From positions 1 to 10,668 of the forward strand of contig JAJPZB010000069.1 in NCBI GenBank assembly GCA_021204635.1: a DNA stretch of 10,668 nt, read 5' to 3'. Position numbers and translations under genes: made by a program. How positions within the stretch are numbered: position 1 is the stretch's first letter; every line of letters begins with the position of its first letter. This DNA comes from Opitutia bacterium (GTDB lineage: Bacteria > Verrucomicrobiota > Verrucomicrobiia > Opitutales > UBA953). A model generated the notes under the pieces. That model was given only the letters and a program-made list of their open reading frames with translations, did no database searches and had not been told where the DNA came from. This document shows, one piece after another, positions 7,122 through 10,668 of this stretch.

Positions 7122-7844
7122 ATGAGCGAAAAAGCCTCAGAAAAAACTCCGCCGGCGGCAGACGTCCCCGTCATCGAACTCATCGACGCCAAGAAAATTT
7201 ACAAGATGGGCGACGAATACGTCCACGCGCTCGACGGCGTCAGCGTGAAGATTTTCAAGGGCGAGTTTATCGCGATTCTCGGGCCGTCGGGCTCGGGCAA
7301 ATCCACGATGATGAACATGCTCGGCTTCATGGACACGCTGACTTCGGGCACGATGATTTTCGAGGGCAAAGACGTTTCTCACGCGGGCGCGGGGCGGCGC
7401 GCATGGTATCGCGCAAACCGCATTGGCTTTATCTTTCAGGCGTTTAATTTGTTGCCGAGGCTCTCGGTTTTGGAAAACGTGATGCTCCCGCTGACATATT
7501 CCAAGGTGCCGCGAAAGGAGGCGGATCGGCGCGCGCGGGAAGCGTTGTCGCGGGTCGCGCTCGACCACAGGATTTCGCACATTCCCTCGCAGCTTTCCGG
7601 CGGCGAACGCCAACGCGTGGCGACGGCGCGCGCAATCGTGAACAACCCGGGCGTGATTCTCGCCGACGAGCCGACGGGCAACCTCGACAGCAAGAATGTC
7701 GCGCGAACCTTGGCGTTGCTTTGCTCGCTACGCGACAGCGGTTTGCCGGTCGTCATGGTCACGCACGATCTCGAAGTCTCCAAGGCGGCGGGGCGCGTGG
7801 TTTCCATGCGCGACGGGAAAATTTTGGAAGATTACAAGCAATGA
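7122..7844 (+). CDS. ABC transporter ATP-binding protein, MacB/LolD type
   Basis: This 240-residue cytoplasmic ATPase powers the membrane protein encoded next to it. All nucleotide-binding motifs are intact: Walker A GPSGSGKST (residues 54-62), Q-loop in FQAFNLLPRL (Gln106), signature LSGGE (159-163), Walker B VILADE (178-183) and switch His215 in VTHD. The pattern HALDGVSVKIFKGEFIAILG and the PTGNLDS that follows Walker B are typical of the MacB/LolD/FtsE group. ATG 7122 is preferred; a TTG at 7095 would add nine basic residues. The stop codon overlaps the next start as ATGA (7841-7844), a strong sign of translational coupling. Substrate is unknown: it could export a peptide, drug or lipoprotein, or transmit a signal across the envelope. 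Confidence 0.95.
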   Translation: MSEKASEKTPPAADVPVIELIDAKKIYKMGDEYVHALDGVSVKIFKGEFIAILGPSGSGKSTMMNMLGFMDTLTSGTMIFEGKDVSHAGAGRRAWYRANRIGFIFQAFNLLPRLSVLENVMLPLTYSKVPRKEADRRAREALSRVALDHRISHIPSQLSGGERQRVATARAIVNNPGVILADEPTGNLDSKNVARTLALLCSLRDSGLPVVMVTHDLEVSKAAGRVVSMRDGKILEDYKQ

Positions 7845-9097
7845 ATTTCTACGGTGCATTCATAAACGGCTTGCGCGAGATTTTGGCGCACAAAATGCGC
7901 TCGTTGCTCTCGATGTCGGGCATCATTCTCGGCGTGGCAGCCCTCGTGGCGATGGTCTCCGTGGTGCAGGGAATGGTTGGTCAATTCAAAAATTTCATCG
8001 AGATGCAAGGCGGAATCGAGAAAATCACGATCTCGACGGAATCGCTTCCCAAAGAGCAGGAACACTTGCAAGACAGCGCGCCCGGGCTGCGCATGGTCGA
8101 TGTCGAGGCAATCCGCAAACTCGTGCCGGCGGTCTCGCACATTTCCCCCGAAATCTCCATCGCCTGGACGCACATTTCGCACAACGGCAAAGACTTTAAC
8201 GCGCGCATAACGGGGACGACGTCGGACTGGCTCGTCGTCAACAAACGCTATGTGCAAAAGGGCAGGTTCGTGTCCGACGCCGATGAGGTTTCGCGCGCGA
8301 AGGTCTGCGTGCTCGGCTCGTTTGTCGTCGATGAAATTTTTGAGCCGAACGAAGACCCGATTGGCAAAGCGGTGAAAGTTGGCGGCGAGTGGTTCACCGT
8401 CGTCGGCGTTTTGAACACATACACCGTCGGCAATCGGAACGACCGGCGCGGGCCGAATCGCTGGATGAACGGCGGCTGCTACATTCCGATTCACACCGCG
8501 ATGACGAACTACACCTCGACGGACACGCTCTCCGAACTCTACGCGCGCGTGGGCTCTGTCGAGGATCTCGACGACACCGTGCCGCAGCTCGAGCGCGTGC
8601 TTTTGCAGTCGCACAACGGGTTTCAGGATTTTTCGATTTCGACAAACGAGGAAATGCTCGACGAGTTCAAGCAGACGGAAAACTCGTTCATGATTTCGCT
8701 CGGCGGCGTGGCGTTTATCTCGCTCTTCATCGGCGGCATCGGGATCATGAACGTCATGCTCGCCGCGATTAACGAGCGCATTCGCGAGATCGGCGTGCGC
8801 AAAGCTGTCGGCGCGCGGGCGAGCGACATTTTCCTGCAATTTTTGGTGGAGACCGCGCTCATCAGCTCGCTCGGCGGCTTGCTCGGGCTCGTGTTGTCGT
8901 TCGCGATTGTGGCGGGGATACGCGTCGCGATGGCGGGAGTGCGCGTCGGTGGCGGCGGTCTTTCCTCGATGAGCATTTCGCCGAGCGTAATGCTTGCGGG
9001 CTTCGTTTTTTCGGTGGGGATCGGCGTGATCTCCGGAATTTTCCCCGCGCTGCGCGCCTCGCGCCTCGACCCGATTGAGGCTCTGCGCTACGAGTGA
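7841..9097 (+). CDS. ABC transporter permease, MacB/FtsX family
   Basis: The 418-residue product has the standard MacB/FtsX plan. A short N-terminal cytoplasmic helix is followed by one membrane segment at about residues 21-43. A large periplasmic domain (about 44-280) includes the MacB-PCD-like stretch GKAVKVGGEWFTVVGVL. Three more membrane segments follow at about 283-308, 332-362 and 382-403. The cytoplasmic coupling loop ERIREIGVRKAVGA (312-325) and the end PALRASRLDPIEALRYE are near-diagnostic for the family. The ATG at 7841 overlaps the ATPase stop by 4 bp. Unlike E. coli MacB, the ATPase is a separate polypeptide. No periplasmic adaptor (MacA) or outer-membrane channel is encoded in the window, so a full tripartite efflux pump is not shown. 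Confidence 0.95.
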   Translation: MNFYGAFINGLREILAHKMRSLLSMSGIILGVAALVAMVSVVQGMVGQFKNFIEMQGGIEKITISTESLPKEQEHLQDSAPGLRMVDVEAIRKLVPAVSHISPEISIAWTHISHNGKDFNARITGTTSDWLVVNKRYVQKGRFVSDADEVSRAKVCVLGSFVVDEIFEPNEDPIGKAVKVGGEWFTVVGVLNTYTVGNRNDRRGPNRWMNGGCYIPIHTAMTNYTSTDTLSELYARVGSVEDLDDTVPQLERVLLQSHNGFQDFSISTNEEMLDEFKQTENSFMISLGGVAFISLFIGGIGIMNVMLAAINERIREIGVRKAVGARASDIFLQFLVETALISSLGGLLGLVLSFAIVAGIRVAMAGVRVGGGGLSSMSISPSVMLAGFVFSVGIGVISGIFPALRASRLDPIEALRYE

Positions 9098-9103
9098 TGC
9101 GCG

Positions 9104-9133
9104 AGCCGGCGTTTGTCGCGGCGGCTATTTTTT
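9104..9133 (+). terminator. Intrinsic terminator of the ABC operon
   Basis: AGCCG plus GCG (9104-9111) pair with CGC (9117-9119) and CGGCT (9122-9126) around a TTTGT loop, with a two-base GG bulge, followed by six T residues (9128-9133). It begins seven bases after the permease stop codon. Its right part overlaps the final codons of convergent ubiE. Confidence 0.65.
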
Positions 9134-9823
9134 CTCGGCGACGTGGATTGCCACAATTGAGAATGTCAAGCCAATTGCGCGGACATTCTCGAAGCCGGCG
9201 GCGCGAAGTTCCTGCGTGATTTTTTCCTTCGGCGGAAACGCCTCGATCGACGACGTCAGGTAGTCGTATGCGTTTTTGTCGCCCGTTATCACTCGTGCGA
9301 GGAGCGGGAGCACGAATTTCAAGTATAAAAAATAAAAGGGGCTGAACGCGCGCGCCGGCTGCGTAAATTCCAAGACAAACGCCTTGCCGCCGCGCCGCAA
9401 AACGCGGTGCATTTCGCGCAAGCCCCTCGGGCGATTCTCGAAGTTGCGGATGCCGTAGGCAATCGTCAGCGCATCGACGGAATCTGCGTCCAAGGGCAGA
9501 TCCATGCAGTCTCCAAAGGCAAATTCGACATTGTCGCCGCCCGCGATTTTTGCCCGCCGCCCGCGCGCAACATCGAGCATTTCCTCGCAAAAATCGACGC
9601 CGAGAATCCGCGTCGTCGGCGGAAGTTTTTTCGCGAGCTCAAGGGCTACATCGCCGCTCCCCGTCGCGAGATCGACGACCAACTGCGGGCTCTCGCGCGC
9701 GACGAGATCGGCGAGAACGCGCGTCCAATGCCGGCACGCGCCGGCGCTCAGCAGGCAATTCGCAAGGTCGTAGCGCGAGGCAATTCTCGCGAACATGCGT
9801 TGGACTTTCTTTCCCTCCGGCAT
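9125..9823 (-). CDS. ubiE: Demethylmenaquinone/ubiquinone methyltransferase UbiE/MenG
   Basis: The 232-residue product is an SAM-dependent class I methyltransferase. It catalyses the C-methylation late in menaquinone (MenG) or ubiquinone (UbiE) synthesis; menaquinone is likelier in an anaerobe-like organism, but this is inference. Motif I is VVDLATGSGDVA (residues 49-60), followed by GVDFCEEML (75-83), FAFGDCMDLPL (101-111) and the UbiE-specific AYGIRNFENRPRGL. The conserved KNAYDYLTSSIEAFP lies near 183-197. ATG 9823 puts FARIASRYDLAN at the usual distance from the N-terminus. An upstream ATG at 9946 lies after a strong AAAGGAGA, but it would add 41 residues of Phe-, Gly- and Arg-rich sequence unlike the family. 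The gene converges on the ABC operon and is divergent from panD. Confidence 0.94.
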   Translation of the reverse strand: MPEGKKVQRMFARIASRYDLANCLLSAGACRHWTRVLADLVARESPQLVVDLATGSGDVALELAKKLPPTTRILGVDFCEEMLDVARGRRAKIAGGDNVEFAFGDCMDLPLDADSVDALTIAYGIRNFENRPRGLREMHRVLRRGGKAFVLEFTQPARAFSPFYFLYLKFVLPLLARVITGDKNAYDYLTSSIEAFPPKEKITQELRAAGFENVRAIGLTFSIVAIHVAEKK

Positions 9824-9944
9824 CGTGAAAACTTTGGTGGCGATTAAACGGGAAAGCACATTGCCGCGCAAGCAATCGCCGCCGCCGCCCGCGCCGCGAA
9901 TTTTTTTATTGCAAAAAGAGAAAAAAGAAAAAGCATTCTGCGGC

Positions 9945-10070
9945 ATCCATTCTGTTCTCCTTTCCGGAATGGATTTGTGTGAGTTACTTCCGTTCTGTTC
10001 TCCTTTCCGGATCGGAGGGCTCCAAGCCCCACGAGAGCCCCGTAGAAAATACTCTCGTGGGGCTTTTTTT
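9945..10070 (+). ncRNA. Candidate small RNA or panD leader with duplicated CU-rich element
   Basis: TTCTGTTCTCCTTTCCGGA occurs twice in direct orientation, at 9950-9968 and 9993-10011, 43 bp apart. Copy 1 lies in a hairpin with perfect 8-bp arms ATCCATTC (9945-9952) and GAATGGAT (9967-9974), so TCTCCTTT is exposed in the loop. Copy 2 has only a weak TCCG/CGGA stem. A strong plus-strand terminator follows at 10024-10070. GGGCT (10017-10021) can pair with AGCCC (10025-10029), and GGGCTC (10017-10022) with GAGCCC (10035-10040); both would compete with the terminator. No clear promoter is visible, so the 5' end is a guess. It may be an independent small RNA or a 5' attenuator of panD. Confidence 0.4.
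10024..10070 (+). terminator. Strong intrinsic terminator between divergent ubiE and panD
   Basis: AAGCCCCACGAGAG (10024-10037) pairs perfectly over 14 bp with CTCTCGTGGGGCTT (10052-10065), and a run of seven T residues covers 10064-10070. The 14-nt loop is CCCCGTAGAAAATA. On the minus strand the hairpin is not followed by T residues, so it terminates plus-strand transcription. No plus-strand coding gene lies between the permease terminator (9133) and this site, and panD starts about 90 bp later. Confidence 0.85.
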
Positions 10071-10160
10071 GTCGAAAGCGCGCAAAAATTTTGGACTTTT
10101 CTTTCCTTGCCGATTTTGCCGCACGGGATAAGAATTCACCGTTCGAGCAAAAATTCAGAG

Positions 10161-10562
10161 ATGTTTTTGGACATTCTTCATTCAAAAATTCTGCGAGCCG
10201 AAGTCACCGACGCGCAACTCCACTATGAGGGAAGCCTCGCGATAGACGTCGAAATCATGGACATGGTGGGAATGCTTCCGAACGAGAAAATCCTCGTGGG
10301 AAATATCTCGAACGGCAACAGATTCGAGACATACGCAATCCCCGCGCCCGCAGGCTCGCGACAGTTTTGCCTCAACGGCGCCGTCGCACACCTCGGGAAA
10401 GTCGGCGACCTCATCGTCATAATGTCGTTCGCGAGAATGACGCCGGAAGAGGCAAGGGCGTGGGTTCCGCGCGTCGTCGTCTTCGGCGAAGGGAACTCCA
10501 AAATCGTCAAACTCCGCTCAGACGTCGCAGACCCCGCCACCGTTGCAAAATTCAAGCGATAG
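10161..10562 (+). CDS. panD: Aspartate 1-decarboxylase PanD
   Basis: The 133-residue product makes beta-alanine from aspartate for pantothenate and coenzyme A synthesis. Family enzymes are made as a proenzyme that cleaves itself before a serine, which becomes the pyruvoyl cofactor. Here the cleavage site is in HYEGS, Gly24-Ser25, at the same residue numbers as in E. coli. Lys9, Arg54, Thr57, Tyr58 (NRFETYAI) and Asn72 (LNGA) also keep their positions. The usual His11 is Leu, and E. coli Trp47 is Gly. The ATG at 10161 aligns with the family start exactly; the C-terminus is slightly longer than usual. No Shine-Dalgarno sequence is present. A weak promoter-like TTGCCG...TAAGAA lies at 10107-10134, downstream of the terminator. 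panB and panC are not in the window. Confidence 0.94.
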   Translation: MFLDILHSKILRAEVTDAQLHYEGSLAIDVEIMDMVGMLPNEKILVGNISNGNRFETYAIPAPAGSRQFCLNGAVAHLGKVGDLIVIMSFARMTPEEARAWVPRVVVFGEGNSKIVKLRSDVADPATVAKFKR

Positions 10563-10572
10563 TGGCGGGCAG

Positions 10573-10604
10573 GGTTTGTGGTCGGTGGTCGCGGGTTGGT
10601 GGTG
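10573..10604 (+). repeat. GGGTTGGTGGTG-type tract after panD
   Basis: Right after the panD stop codon the plus strand carries G-rich words, GGGTTTGTGGTCGGTGG and then an exact GGGTTGGTGGTG (10593-10604). This is the complement of the word repeated across 75-671, again on the sense strand past a stop codon. Confidence 0.75.
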
Positions 10605-10663
10605 GCGGCAATATTCCGCAGAGGATGTCACACGGATTTGTTCGGGACTAACGTCCCTCACGG
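10601..10663 (+). repeat. 63-bp 3'-flanking repeat, right copy
   Basis: This matches the reverse complement of 582-644 at 58 of 63 positions, with an identical 37-bp core (10623-10659). It begins 38 bp past the panD stop codon. It has the same two hairpins as the left copy, GCGG/CCGC and GGGAC-TAAC-GTCCC, and is preceded by the same GGGTTGGTGGTG word. Confidence 0.85.
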
Positions 10664-10668
10664 AAATT

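Noticed and set aside
7122..9097. Naming the ABC pair lolD/lolC or macB
   Set aside because: Motifs place it in the broad MacB/LolCD/FtsEX group, but nothing fixes the substrate, and the ATPase and permease are separate, unlike E. coli MacB.
9824..9946. 41-residue N-terminal extension of UbiE from the ATG at 9946
   Set aside because: Despite the strong Shine-Dalgarno sequence, the extension is Phe/Gly/Arg-rich and unlike any UbiE N-terminus; ATG 9823 gives the family-like start. Kept only as a possible leader-peptide finding.
10091..10106. Similarity of TTGGACTTTTCTTTCC to a stretch at about 9800-9815
   Set aside because: The second stretch is the coding start of ubiE (minus strand); a 15-16 base low-complexity match is probably coincidence.

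Overview
The window carries eight protein-coding genes on both strands, bounded on each side by repeat-rich, hairpin-rich intergenic DNA. It looks like a bacterial chromosome with mixed codon use: most genes are rich in GCG, CGC and GAG codons, but one exported ankyrin protein is clearly richer in AT. The gene set (UbiE/MenG menaquinone methyltransferase, YicC, PanD, a MacB-type ABC pair, an AspT/YidE-type transporter, a GH97-like N-terminal domain and an exported ankyrin protein) and the near absence of Shine-Dalgarno sequences would fit a Verrucomicrobiota-like (perhaps Opitutae) or related PVC or gut anaerobe. That placement is inference and is not proven by any single gene.

Layout. Positions 1-700 are non-coding and hold modular palindromic repeats: two direct copies of a ~130-bp unit, an inverted copy of two of its hairpins, a long CACCACCAACCC-type tract, and a 63-bp unit. 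The 63-bp unit recurs in inverted orientation at the far right end (10601-10663). At both places it lies downstream of a stop codon, in the same orientation as the gene before it. Next come an AspT/YidE-like transporter (minus, ~701-2488), a divergent AT-rich intergenic region, and an exported ankyrin-repeat protein (plus, 2888-5314). Convergent to that is a small membrane-anchored or secreted protein resembling the N-terminal domain of glycoside hydrolase family 97 (minus, 5352-6032). A plus-strand run follows: a YicC-family RNase (6141-7043), an ABC ATPase (7122-7844) and its MacB/FtsX permease (7841-9097, overlapping by 4 bp), ending at a likely terminator. UbiE/MenG (minus, 9125-9823) converges on that terminator. 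The last gene is panD (plus, 10161-10562).

The region between divergent ubiE and panD is the most intriguing single spot. It has a strong plus-strand intrinsic terminator with no coding gene upstream of it, preceded by two copies of a 19-nt CU-rich sequence. One copy sits in the loop of a perfect 8-bp hairpin. This could be an uncharacterised small RNA or a regulated panD leader.

The genes do not form one pathway. The only obvious operon is the ABC pair, possibly co-transcribed with yicC. The transporter family (aspartate:alanine exchange in AspT) and PanD (aspartate decarboxylation) both touch aspartate metabolism, but nothing in the sequence links them directly.
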